From: a virus
Length of the DNA: 31,149 nucleotides
Virus record (IMG/VR): IMGVR_UViG_3300017763_000107
Span: 1-31,149 of that record
Strand: one strand, 5' to 3'
Shown: piece after piece, positions 6,374 to 15,961 of the stretch
Layout of the letters: each line of letters starts with the position of its first letter
How positions within the stretch are numbered: the first letter of the stretch is position 1
Notes under the pieces: model-generated
Seen by the model: only the letters and a program-made list of their open reading frames with translations
Told to the model about the DNA's origin: nothing
The model's database searches: none
Translations under genes and position numbers: made by a program

Positions 6374-9300
6374 ATGGCTGAAATAAGATGGTGGTGGCAA
6401 TCTCCTGTACAAGATGAAATAGAAGAAACCCAACAAAATTCAAGGATAGACCAAGCTAAAGTAATTCAAGGTATGATTGAGTCTGCACCACAGACTGCTA
6501 CTAATCTTCAAGGTTTAGTTAGAGAACATTTTTATTTACCCAAAGATGTATTAGTTGGTGCATCCTTAATGAACTTAACAGCACAATCTCCTGAAATAGG
6601 AACTATAGTTGAACGATGGCTTGACTCTGAAAAGACTTGGTGGGATAGAGTAAAGTCTGTAGGTAGAGGAACTATAAGAACTGCGTTTACAGCATTTGAT
6701 TCTGTGCAAGATGAGATAGTTAAAAAACCTGTACTAGCTTATCAAAAATATTTAAACCAAAAAAAATATAGAGACAGTCAAGGAATATTAGGTGCATCAC
6801 TACAGCTTTTAATTAGTAATGATGCACGTAATGAGCTTGGACAAGTAAGAGATATATTAGGACCTTCTGTAGGTAGAACAGCATTACAGAATTTGTCAGC
6901 AGGTAAAAAGGTTAACTTAGGTGAAGGATACTTTCCTAACTCTACATTAGCTGAAGATACAGATGTGTATAAAGAATTAGTAGGTAGAGGTGTAGACCAA
7001 GATGAAGCTAAAAAGATAATACAAACCTATTATGGTCAAGACATTACTAACAACGAAAGAGAACGTGACGAAAGTCTTACTATACAAACTAGATTTGGTA
7101 CAAGTAAGCTAACACCAGCAGCACCATTAACAGCTACTGTATTTGAACCAGGAACAAAAGGTTACGATATTATGTCAGGAATTATTGACGGTGCTTTTAC
7201 TTTAGTAGCTGACCCATCAATATTAGTTGGTAGTTATCTAAACAAAGCAGGTAAAGCTGTTAGGTCTCTATCACAAGCTGATGTTTTGAAAAGTGCAGGA
7301 ATTATAGATAATGCTGTACGTAAAACTATACACGTTCCTTCTGCTACAGAATATTTAACTGCTACAAAAGGTGGTAGAAAAATTGTAGAACAAATAGCAT
7401 TAGCTGATAACTTTGACACTGTTGGTCGTTTGTTAAAAAATCAAGGTGATGCTGCATTACATAAAAATTTAATGAAAGCTAACTCACCACAAGAAGTTAC
7501 TGATTTATTAATACCAGCAATAGAAACTGCTGTTAAATTTAAAAGACTAGACCCTAATTCATTAGCACTAAGAGGTTCTGTTTCTAGTGCAGCAGGTAGA
7601 TTAGTTGGTGGAGAATTTGGAGAAGCAGTAGGATTTATGGGTGCAGTTCGTAAATCACAAGCTGATAGTGCACTAGGTAGAATATTTGCAGAATTTCCTG
7701 TACCAAAATTAAATGTTAAAGATTTAAACCAATCCTTTTTTGATTTTAAACAATGGATGAAGTGGGCAAAAGTAGATGATGATGTTGCTGAACCTGCATT
7801 GCAGAGACTAGCAGAACTAGCTGAAAATCAAATATTAAATCCTGATGAAGCACAATCATTAAAAAATATGGGAGACGTGTTAGACATTTGGAATGATGTA
7901 CTTGGTCATATTGGACAAAAGTTTGAAGCTATAGATTTACCTCCACAATTAATGAAAGGTATTAAAAAATGGATGGCAAGCGTAGATGAGACACATAGAT
8001 ACTTTGTTAATGAGTTAGGTGAACTTGAATGGTTCCCTGGTTCTAAGTTTGAACAAATACCTAAGATGATGAAAGAAGAATTTTCTGAAGTATTAACTGA
8101 TGACGACACAGTTACAGTTATTGAAAAAGTATTAGCAAAATTTAAAGGCGACACAACAGTCGTTACAAAAGAAATAGAAGATATAGTTGCACAGGTTAAA
8201 GAGATATCAAACGACCCTACTGCTGTAGAAACTAGAATATTAATAGATGAAGTAATATCTGGATTTTATGAAGGTGCAGAACGTAATGCATTAGATATAG
8301 CTGAAGAAATAGGTGTTGCTACAGGTGGTAAAGTTTCTAAAGGATACACTATACCAGATGGTACTTTAGCTGACCCTGAGAATGTATTTGACTTATCAGA
8401 AAAATATGGACCTTACTTCTTTGAAAAAACTAAAGAAATAGCAGATGGTACAGTTACTGCATTTGTCGATACAGCAGAAGGCTTTAAGTTCTTTAAAGGC
8501 AAAGTTACAAATAAAGTTTATAGATATCAAAATACATATTTAAGAGTTAAAGGTGTCACAAGCATACCTATGGATGTATTTACTAATCCACAGAAAGCTA
8601 CACAGTTAGAAATGGTTTTGTCTAAAACTGGTATGACTAATAAAGAATTGTTTAGCTTAGTGCAGACAGAGAAAAGAGCTTTTAAGTTACTTGATTTTGA
8701 AGTGACTAAAGGAGCTAGATACGACAACCAATCACCAAGAATGAGAGAACTTAACTTAGATGATGGTAAAGCTGTAGATGAATTAACTGCACAGAAAGAA
8801 TATAGCAATCTTAGAGACGAAGCCCTAGGTGGAAGCCAAGAAGAAATAAACGCATTGCCTAAGAAAGAAAGATTACAAGTACAAAATAAAATACAAACTA
8901 TAGAAGATTCTAAAAAAGTAATGAATACTATTGAAAAAGCTATAGAGAACCTTGACGCACAATTAGCTAGAGTTCAAGCACAGTATGCACCTAATAAAGT
9001 AAATAAAGATTGGTACCGTAAAAATTATGGTACTGATGAAATGGAAGATACAGAAATTATTATTGGTTTAAATAAATTAAAAGAGGATGCATTAAATCAA
9101 GTTAATAAAGAAATACAAAGAACTACAAGATACAGAAGTAGAGATTTTCGTTCAGGTAAAAAAGGTGAACTAATAGATAAAGAAACTGTACAAGAGTCAG
9201 TAGATGATGTAACTAAAGTTTCTTCTGGTCCTTCACTTGGCATAGTTAAACAAAATCTTATAAACGATAGAAAAAGAATTGCACAAAATATTGCTAAATT

Positions 9301-12300
9301 AGATGGTGAGATATCAGAAGTTGTACCATCTTTTAAGAAAGCTAATGAGATATTAGAAAGCAAAGATGTATATGACCCTGATTATTGGAATAAAGACTGG
9401 GGTTCAATAAACCCTAAAGAAGATTTAGCATCTGTTGTAAAAAGAAACATTGAGGAATCTGATGGAACTATTATATTTTATTCAGGTACGACATCTAAAA
9501 AGTTAAAATCAATTAAAGGGTATCTAGATAATGCAGACTTAGGAGTACGTGGTACTTTAAAGACAGGTGCATATCAAGGTAACAAACCACACATAGTTAT
9601 TGATTTATCTAAAACTACTTCAAAGAAACAAATAAAAGAAATGCAAGAGTTTATTTATAGAAATCGTGTAAAGAAATTAAACGTTGTAGGTAGTTCAGAT
9701 ATAGACAATGTACAAAAAGCATTACAAAAAAATATAATGGAAGATTTATTATATTACCAAAGCAAAAATCAAAGAGTAACTTTAGGTAAATTAAAAACTG
9801 TATTAGAAGAAAACTTAGAACAGATACGTAAAGTACCTACTGATGAAAGCAGTGATGAAGTAATCAATGCTATCTATGAAGAGTTTACTAAAACAACTTC
9901 AGGTAGAAGTCTTAAAACTGTTAATAGACCTAGAGCTACAGCACACTTGTTATCTGAGTATTGGGATGAAGGTTATATACCAATGCCTGATGCAAGATTG
10001 TTCTTACGTGTATTTAGACCTATGAGAGATTTACACCTTAGATTAACTGGTAGAAGTAGAAACATAACAGATGAAGCCTACGATAAATTATTATCTAAAC
10101 CGATTACTGATTTAGCTAAATTAGAAGTAAAAGGTGCAGAAAGAAACATGGCTGAATCTATATCTAGGTTAGTAAGGAAGACAAGAGTAAATGTAAAACT
10201 TAATACAGATGGTGATGACATAGCACAAATTACAGATGGTATGGTTTCTTTGATTGGTGATGGATATATGCAGATGCTTTGGAAACCTTCTATCCTATTG
10301 CGTCCAGCTTGGGTTACAAGGGTCGTAGGAGAAGAGCAAATTAGAATGTGGGCAGAAGGACTAGACAACGTATTCACACATCCTCTTTCTTCTTTTGCTT
10401 GGATATTTGGAAGAAGTCCACAAAGAAATAGACAACTGTTTATGACTCAAAGAGAAAAGAGTAGAGACTGGTTAACAGAAAATTATGGTAGAGGTGGAAA
10501 AGATATATTGAATGAGACTATGGAAAAAAGTTTCTTTCATCAAGAAGCTATGTCACAAACAAATAATGGTGTGATGTTAGGTATGGACCCTAGAAGAAGT
10601 AGAGGTTTCATAACAAAGAATAAAGAAGCAGCAGGTTTTTACAGTAGCTGGACCTCAGAGTTGTTACAGCTAGCTGATGACCCTATAGCTCCTTTATTAG
10701 CAAAGATAAATATAGACCCAGTTAAAAATCCTATAAAGTATAAAGAATCAGTAGATGCAATTAAAGAAGATTTCTGGACAGGAGACTTATCAAAATGGCG
10801 TAAAGCTTATGTTGGTAACTCTACTGAGGAAGGTAGATATCTAAAAGACTTAATTAATAAAAACAAAGCTTATTCAGATTCTTACATTGATTCTATAGTT
10901 GCACGTATACATCTTAAAACTGGTGGTAAATACGAAGCATACGAGATACTACCCAATGGTACTAAACGATTTATAAATACTTCAGACCCAAATGTTTTAG
11001 AGATAAAGAACCCAATAGACTATGTAATTAAAAATGCAGGGGACAAAGAGTTAATAGAACATATCTCTATAAATGCTTTAGATGACCGTGCTGCTAATAA
11101 AGTTTCTATCTTTAGTAAGAAAGCTAATGATTATGTAGAAAGAAATTTTAATAGAAACATGACAAGAAGTGAATTTAATTCTTATAGTACTTGGCTTAAA
11201 AACTTTAAAGGCGACTTGATAGACAATACCTTTAAGGTTAAAGCTTCAAGATTTGATATGGATGGAGACAGAGTAAGTCAATACAACAGAGTTCTAGAAA
11301 CATTGTTCTCTACTTTGATGGGTGCATCTACTAATGAGTTGTCAAGGTCGCCTGCATTTAGACAGTACTACTGGAGATTTATAGAAAGTGCATACGCCAA
11401 TATGGATGAAGTAGCTAGAAGAGAAATTATGAGAGCTGCTAAAAAAAGTATGAAAAGTTTACCTAAAGGTGGTAGTGGTAACAAGTATCTTAAAAATTTA
11501 GAAAACATGGGCTTTGCTGACGTTAGTAAACAAATAGGTATAGATGATTTAGAGCAGATAGATACACTAGCTAAAGCTTATTCCTTAAAAGAAACGCAAT
11601 CATTACTATATGATTTAAACAAGAGACATGCTATCTCTGATATGTTAAGACTTGCTTTTCCTTTCGCAGAAGTTTATTTAGAGATTGCTGGTACGTGGAC
11701 AAGGCTATTAAAGAATCAGAAAACATTATTCGGTAGAAAACTACAACGAGGTGTTGAAGGTGCAAGAAAGCCTAGCATCTTTGGTGAAGAAGATGATGAA
11801 GGCTTCTTTACTACTGACCCACAAAGTGGAGAGGAAATGTATAACGCACCTGGTTTTGGATTAAACAATAGTTTAGATAGACAACTAGGAAATCCTAGTC
11901 CAGAAAATTCAATTACTAATCCTATTACAGGTGCTCAAGATATAGATGCTCCTGGCGTTAATGCAAGAATAGAAGGCTATGCAAGCGGATTAAACATGGT
12001 AGCTGGTTCAGTAGTACCTGGTCTAGGACCATTAGTATCACTACCTGCATCAGCAGTATTACCTTCTACTAAAGGAATTGACCAAGCGTTGTTTCCTTAT
12101 GGTAGACCACAGTACTCACCTTTAGACCCAAGTTATTATGTAGAGGCAGCTTTGCCAACTTGGTTAAATAGATTACGTTCTACAAGTGGTAGTGGAAGTC
12201 CACAACTACAAAGAGCCTACGCAAACAGAGTTAAAGAAGTACAAAGGGCTATGTTTGTTTCAGGTATTTATGATGACAGTACTCCAGAAGCAGAACAAAA

Positions 12301-13324
12301 AAGTTTAGAACAAGCACGTAAGTTAGCTAACAATATGTTAAAATACCAAGCGTTTATAGCATTCGTTGCTCCTTCACCTGCTGTAGTTAATTATGAATAT
12401 GAAGTTGGACCAGATGGTGCAGCATTTTTAGACCCATGGGAAGCTAAAGCAAATGACCCACAACATAAGTTTTTTGCAGATACTTTATTTTCTGACGCAT
12501 ATTATCAAATGTTAGCTGGTGTAGATGGAGACAGAGTTACAGCTACTGCTGAGTTTATAAGGACATTTGGATTTGACCCTAGTGCATTACTTGTTTCTAA
12601 ATCTAAAAAGATACAAGCAACAGCTTATACAACAGAAGGTGGATATTTTTATAAAGCAAACAAAGAGATTATGGACAAGTATCCTGACATATCTTATTAC
12701 TTATTCCCTGACAGTCCTTTGGGTGAGTTTGATTATCAACAATGGGCTGATGCTTTTACAGAGGGAAGAAGAGTAGATTTAACTGACGTTGAATTTAAAC
12801 GTTCTATAAGACAGGCACAAGGTTCTTTAGCTTATGAAAATGCTAGAAGATTACTTTTAGATACTAATGTTTATGCATCTGTACCAATGGATAAAAAATT
12901 TGAACAGCTGTATTTAACTAAATTAGATTTACAAAAGAAATTTGTTGGTTATGGAACTACATCATCAGTAGCTAAGTCAATGGATATAGATTCTAAGATA
13001 GCACAGTTTCAAGCTTTGTTAGCAAATGAAAGTGGTAAAACAGTTAAGATGCCTGATGGTAGCCAAGTTGCTATAGAGAACTTACCTTCTATTCAAGGTG
13101 CAATGAAATATTTAATAGCTAGACAAAATGTACTGCAATCTATACGTTCACAGTTTGGAGCTAATGCTAGTTTAAGTAGGTCAGAAGCTGCAGAAGCAAG
13201 ACAGTATTTAAGTACATTATCTAAACAACTTATGATGCAACACCCTGACTTCTACTATTTGTGGTATGATATTTTTAGATTAGAAATAGAGGAAGAAAAC
13301 CTCGGAGGAGTATTCAGTGGCTGA
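6374..13324 (+). CDS. 2316-residue giant virion/ejection protein with SLOG-like domain
   Basis: One unbroken frame of almost 7 kb. Seen in order: a helical N-terminus; a hydrophobic stretch near 264-290 (SGIIDGAFTLVADP); long charged coiled coils (about 828-914 and 955-998); a Rossmann-like domain at about 1005-1135 with SDGTIIFYSG (1029-1038), NKPHIVIDLS (1070-1079) and LNVVGSSD (1102-1109), the three signatures of YpsA-related SLOG / 'molybdenum carrier' proteins; another hydrophobic segment near 1291-1346 (MLWKPSILLRPAWVT); an aromatic block near 1752-1788 (FPFAEVYLEIAGTW); and a Gly/Pro-rich hydrophobic stretch near 1868-1899. Giant proteins between portal and capsid genes are typically internal virion or ejection proteins. 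It lacks a close Shine-Dalgarno sequence (AGGAG lies 29 bases away). Calling it ejected is inference. Confidence 0.7.
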   Translation: MAEIRWWWQSPVQDEIEETQQNSRIDQAKVIQGMIESAPQTATNLQGLVREHFYLPKDVLVGASLMNLTAQSPEIGTIVERWLDSEKTWWDRVKSVGRGTIRTAFTAFDSVQDEIVKKPVLAYQKYLNQKKYRDSQGILGASLQLLISNDARNELGQVRDILGPSVGRTALQNLSAGKKVNLGEGYFPNSTLAEDTDVYKELVGRGVDQDEAKKIIQTYYGQDITNNERERDESLTIQTRFGTSKLTPAAPLTATVFEPGTKGYDIMSGIIDGAFTLVADPSILVGSYLNKAGKAVRSLSQADVLKSAGIIDNAVRKTIHVPSATEYLTATKGGRKIVEQIALADNFDTVGRLLKNQGDAALHKNLMKANSPQEVTDLLIPAIETAVKFKRLDPNSLALRGSVSSAAGRLVGGEFGEAVGFMGAVRKSQADSALGRIFAEFPVPKLNVKDLNQSFFDFKQWMKWAKVDDDVAEPALQRLAELAENQILNPDEAQSLKNMGDVLDIWNDVLGHIGQKFEAIDLPPQLMKGIKKWMASVDETHRYFVNELGELEWFPGSKFEQIPKMMKEEFSEVLTDDDTVTVIEKVLAKFKGDTTVVTKEIEDIVAQVKEISNDPTAVETRILIDEVISGFYEGAERNALDIAEEIGVATGGKVSKGYTIPDGTLADPENVFDLSEKYGPYFFEKTKEIADGTVTAFVDTAEGFKFFKGKVTNKVYRYQNTYLRVKGVTSIPMDVFTNPQKATQLEMVLSKTGMTNKELFSLVQTEKRAFKLLDFEVTKGARYDNQSPRMRELNLDDGKAVDELTAQKEYSNLRDEALGGSQEEINALPKKERLQVQNKIQTIEDSKKVMNTIEKAIENLDAQLARVQAQYAPNKVNKDWYRKNYGTDEMEDTEIIIGLNKLKEDALNQVNKEIQRTTRYRSRDFRSGKKGELIDKETVQESVDDVTKVSSGPSLGIVKQNLINDRKRIAQNIAKLDGEISEVVPSFKKANEILESKDVYDPDYWNKDWGSINPKEDLASVVKRNIEESDGTIIFYSGTTSKKLKSIKGYLDNADLGVRGTLKTGAYQGNKPHIVIDLSKTTSKKQIKEMQEFIYRNRVKKLNVVGSSDIDNVQKALQKNIMEDLLYYQSKNQRVTLGKLKTVLEENLEQIRKVPTDESSDEVINAIYEEFTKTTSGRSLKTVNRPRATAHLLSEYWDEGYIPMPDARLFLRVFRPMRDLHLRLTGRSRNITDEAYDKLLSKPITDLAKLEVKGAERNMAESISRLVRKTRVNVKLNTDGDDIAQITDGMVSLIGDGYMQMLWKPSILLRPAWVTRVVGEEQIRMWAEGLDNVFTHPLSSFAWIFGRSPQRNRQLFMTQREKSRDWLTENYGRGGKDILNETMEKSFFHQEAMSQTNNGVMLGMDPRRSRGFITKNKEAAGFYSSWTSELLQLADDPIAPLLAKINIDPVKNPIKYKESVDAIKEDFWTGDLSKWRKAYVGNSTEEGRYLKDLINKNKAYSDSYIDSIVARIHLKTGGKYEAYEILPNGTKRFINTSDPNVLEIKNPIDYVIKNAGDKELIEHISINALDDRAANKVSIFSKKANDYVERNFNRNMTRSEFNSYSTWLKNFKGDLIDNTFKVKASRFDMDGDRVSQYNRVLETLFSTLMGASTNELSRSPAFRQYYWRFIESAYANMDEVARREIMRAAKKSMKSLPKGGSGNKYLKNLENMGFADVSKQIGIDDLEQIDTLAKAYSLKETQSLLYDLNKRHAISDMLRLAFPFAEVYLEIAGTWTRLLKNQKTLFGRKLQRGVEGARKPSIFGEEDDEGFFTTDPQSGEEMYNAPGFGLNNSLDRQLGNPSPENSITNPITGAQDIDAPGVNARIEGYASGLNMVAGSVVPGLGPLVSLPASAVLPSTKGIDQALFPYGRPQYSPLDPSYYVEAALPTWLNRLRSTSGSGSPQLQRAYANRVKEVQRAMFVSGIYDDSTPEAEQKSLEQARKLANNMLKYQAFIAFVAPSPAVVNYEYEVGPDGAAFLDPWEAKANDPQHKFFADTLFSDAYYQMLAGVDGDRVTATAEFIRTFGFDPSALLVSKSKKIQATAYTTEGGYFYKANKEIMDKYPDISYYLFPDSPLGEFDYQQWADAFTEGRRVDLTDVEFKRSIRQAQGSLAYENARRLLLDTNVYASVPMDKKFEQLYLTKLDLQKKFVGYGTTSSVAKSMDIDSKIAQFQALLANESGKTVKMPDGSQVAIENLPSIQGAMKYLIARQNVLQSIRSQFGANASLSRSEAAEARQYLSTLSKQLMMQHPDFYYLWYDIFRLEIEEENLGGVFSG

Positions 13325-15020
13325 AGAATTAACGCCTGAACAACAAAAAGCTTTAGAAGATGTTTTAAATAACAGAAAAAATATACCTTATGTAGAAGTT
13401 AAAGGTAACCTTTTAGATATATTTAGAGATAAAAACTTTCAAAATAAAAATGTTAACGAAGAACAACTAAAAAGATTTTGGGAAATATTTGGTTGGGTAC
13501 CTAATGTTGTGTGGGGTGGAATTATTGGTAACACAATAAAGAATGTATCAGGGGTTGCAACAACTTCATATAGTGAAGAGGATTTGCCAACTAGAAAAGA
13601 AGACATTGGTATGAGTTATGCACAGTACACAAACATGATATCTTACTCTTTAGGTAGAGAGTGGGACAATTTAGAACCAGAAGTACAAGAAGGATTCAAT
13701 TATATCTATGAGATAACCCCACCAGAAGATTTAAGAAAGATAGCTGTAGCTGCAGGAGACCATCACGATTTACTTATAGAAGCAGTACTCCAGGGTAAGA
13801 ACCCTGCAGATATTAGAGTTAGTTTTGAAGATGCGAACATAGAAGTCTTAAACACTTACTCTGAAGAATCAGACTTAGCACGTAAAGCTTATTATGAGAA
13901 ACAAGCTAGAGAAGATGCTTACAAAGAATCTGCATTTATGTTATACGATAAAGACAATGCTGAAAGTTTATTGCTTGAATTAGAATCAGGGAAAATAGAT
14001 AAAACAGAATACTTAAAACGTTTGGACATTATGTTAGAAAAAAATAACATAGACCCTGCAGATTTTTTACAGAACCTAAAAGGTCAAGAGGTAGGTTCTG
14101 TGACTGGACCAGTAGCTATTGAAGATACTTATTTAAGCAGCGTAGCAATGGGTCTTACTGGTGGAGAATACTACGGTATTGCAGGTGAGGTTATTCCAGA
14201 AGTTTACGGAGAAGGTGAAGAACCTTTATACGAATATGGATTAGGCAGACAGTTGTTTGCTAATGCTAGTCCTGAAGAAATTATGGAAGTACAATTATTG
14301 CTAGTAGAATCAGGATTTTTACAACCATTTAGTTTCGTATATGGTGTTCTAGATAATAATGATGGTGGTACTGTACAGGCTATAGAGTCTGCAATGTCAC
14401 GATTTAATTTAAATGGTGAGACTATATCACAAGAAGATTTATATTCTATATTGTTAACACCAGGTGCAACTGCACAAAACTTAACTGTATTTATTAAAGA
14501 GTTCTATAAAGATACTTTAGAAGATTATGGTTATGGTAAAGATAAGTTTGCAGCATCAGAAGGTGCTGGTGTCAATTACCAATCATTGTTTAAATATATA
14601 AATCCAAGTCCTTATTCTGTCAAAGCTACTATAGGTAGTGCGATTGAAGAAGGATTAGGTAGACCAGCTAGTGATTACGAATTGTCTGCTTATGCAGATT
14701 ACATTAGTAAACTTTCTTATGATATACAAAAAGAAAACTTTAAAACAAATGAGAGTAATATACAAGCACAAATAGCTGCTGAAAGACAAAGAGCTCAAGC
14801 AGCACAATCAGGCATGCCATACGAAAATGATTTGGAATTGCAAGGAACAGTTTCACAAGAACAAATGGGTGCTGTTATTGGTCAAGAATTTGATGAGTTC
14901 GTAAAGGATAAGTATGGAGATATGTTACAAGGTCAAAGGGATACAGCTCTTTATAATAATACTTTTGTTAATCTTCTTACCAACATCGGTAATATTGGCA
15001 GATACGTTAGAGGAAAGTAA
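13317..15020 (+). CDS. 567-residue virion-associated protein, unknown
   Basis: Starts at GTG 13317, eight bases inside the end of the giant gene, behind a strong CGGAGGAG (13303-13310). Acidic and mainly helical. Near residues 320-367 the pattern MEVQLLLVESGFLQP...YGVLDNNDGGT.QAIESAM resembles a peptidoglycan-binding-like three-helix repeat (L-Q-x-x-L-x-x-x-G-x-L ... G-x-x-D-x-x-T-x-x-A), a motif often seen in phage virion proteins; the match is by eye only. A charged Gln/Ala-rich helix (about 480-515) precedes the C-terminus. It lies directly upstream of the lysozyme, which fits a role in genome delivery through the cell wall. An alternative start of the lysozyme lies inside its 3' end. Confidence 0.6.
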   Translation: MAEELTPEQQKALEDVLNNRKNIPYVEVKGNLLDIFRDKNFQNKNVNEEQLKRFWEIFGWVPNVVWGGIIGNTIKNVSGVATTSYSEEDLPTRKEDIGMSYAQYTNMISYSLGREWDNLEPEVQEGFNYIYEITPPEDLRKIAVAAGDHHDLLIEAVLQGKNPADIRVSFEDANIEVLNTYSEESDLARKAYYEKQAREDAYKESAFMLYDKDNAESLLLELESGKIDKTEYLKRLDIMLEKNNIDPADFLQNLKGQEVGSVTGPVAIEDTYLSSVAMGLTGGEYYGIAGEVIPEVYGEGEEPLYEYGLGRQLFANASPEEIMEVQLLLVESGFLQPFSFVYGVLDNNDGGTVQAIESAMSRFNLNGETISQEDLYSILLTPGATAQNLTVFIKEFYKDTLEDYGYGKDKFAASEGAGVNYQSLFKYINPSPYSVKATIGSAIEEGLGRPASDYELSAYADYISKLSYDIQKENFKTNESNIQAQIAAERQRAQAAQSGMPYENDLELQGTVSQEQMGAVIGQEFDEFVKDKYGDMLQGQRDTALYNNTFVNLLTNIGNIGRYVRGK

Positions 15021-15021
15021 C

Positions 15022-15873
15022 ATGTACAATGCTACTAAACTTTATTACCTCTTACTAGGAGCTACTTATTACTTAGAAAATAATGCTGGTATGGAGATGC
15101 AGAGTAATGAATTAAATAAAAACCCTAGAGTTATTGAAGACATGCATTTTATGATTGGGTTAGCTTTTGCTGAACATAGAACTGGTGACAATGAAACTGA
15201 TGGTATAGCAAAAAATGTTAGAGGAGCTAAAAATAATAATGGAACTTATGACCACGGACTTTGGCAAATAAATTTAAACCAAGCTAACTATACATACCTT
15301 ACTTCACAACAACCTAGTAATGGAGTAAACTCTAATATCCCTATGTTTAAAGGACTTAGTAAAAGAGAGTTAAAAGATTTATTATATGAACCTGGTGCAA
15401 ATGCCATAGCAGCTTTAGCTATAGTACAACTAACTGCTGGTGGTGATAAGTACAGTGGTATAAATAATTGGTCTACAGGAAAACTTGTAACTCCTAATAG
15501 TGCTTATTATTCTGAAGCAAAAAAAGATTTAACAAATCATTTAGGAGCTACTGAATGGGTTAATGCAAGAATAGATAAAAAGATTACTGAATCTTTTCAA
15601 GCGATTCCTACATTTCAACCACCAGTTACTCCACCAGATAATGATACTGAGTTTATTAACAATGAAACAAACAGAATAACAGGGAATGATGACTACAGTA
15701 ATCTTAATTTTATAGATACTGCTGTAGCTAAGACAATACAAAAAGGTTATGACGCTTTTCAAACAACAAAGGGATATTTTAATAAAGTAAAAGAAAAATT
15801 AAACGAGCCTTTTATAGGGGATGCTTTATTAAAACAAATAGATTTTATGGAAAGTAAATACAATGAACGATGA
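15022..15873 (+). CDS. SLT-type lytic transglycosylase / lysozyme
   Basis: From ATG 15022 the product has 283 residues. A lysozyme-like core is visible: the catalytic-type Glu in LAFAEHRTGD, then YDHGLWQINLNQ (the GLMQI-like signature), then EPGANAIAALAIVQL and GINNWSTGK, in the order expected of SLT/goose-type lysozyme folds that cut the glycan strands of peptidoglycan. The C-terminal third is Pro/Asn-rich, then helical. AGGAAAG (15011-15017) sits five bases before this ATG, immediately after the upstream stop. An in-frame ATG at 14914 would add 36 residues containing a hydrophobic, signal-peptide-like segment (LFIIILLLIFLPTSVILAD), with AAAGGA upstream, but would overlap the previous gene by 107 bases. 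Location among ejection genes suggests a virion-borne wall-opening enzyme rather than the holin-partner endolysin. Confidence 0.8.
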   Translation: MYNATKLYYLLLGATYYLENNAGMEMQSNELNKNPRVIEDMHFMIGLAFAEHRTGDNETDGIAKNVRGAKNNNGTYDHGLWQINLNQANYTYLTSQQPSNGVNSNIPMFKGLSKRELKDLLYEPGANAIAALAIVQLTAGGDKYSGINNWSTGKLVTPNSAYYSEAKKDLTNHLGATEWVNARIDKKITESFQAIPTFQPPVTPPDNDTEFINNETNRITGNDDYSNLNFIDTAVAKTIQKGYDAFQTTKGYFNKVKEKLNEPFIGDALLKQIDFMESKYNER

Positions 15874-15961
15874 GCAAATGGCTGAGTTAATTAAATTACA
15901 AGTACTTATAGCTAAAGGTCGTAAAGCAATTAAAAAAGTAAAATCAAACAATGGAAAATAA
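15863..15961 (+). CDS. 32-residue basic mini-protein
   Basis: ATG 15863 to TAA 15959-15961, overlapping the lysozyme by 11 bases and the next giant gene by 11 bases, with GGAAAG (15849-15854) about eight bases upstream. The predicted peptide has an amphipathic helix (NDEQMAELIKLQVLIAKG) and a Lys-rich tail (KAIKKVKSNNGK). The start of the 1514-residue gene has no Shine-Dalgarno sequence of its own, so translation of this frame could deliver ribosomes to it. It may be a genuine small protein or a coupling leader. Confidence 0.45.
   Translation: MNDEQMAELIKLQVLIAKGRKAIKKVKSNNGK

Noticed and set aside
6084-6443. 119-residue minus-strand frame across the start of the giant gene
   Set aside because: It mirrors two well-supported forward genes, and its composition (Cys/Ser/Leu-rich) is typical of an antisense reading of AT-rich coding sequence.
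12567-12776. 69-residue forward frame within the giant gene
   Set aside because: An out-of-frame shadow of a long uninterrupted gene, with no ribosome binding site or family.
6374-13324. Virion-packaged RNA polymerase of the N4 type
   Set aside because: The size fits, but I could not find the T7-like polymerase active-site motifs. The recognisable part is SLOG-like, with coiled coils and hydrophobic stretches.
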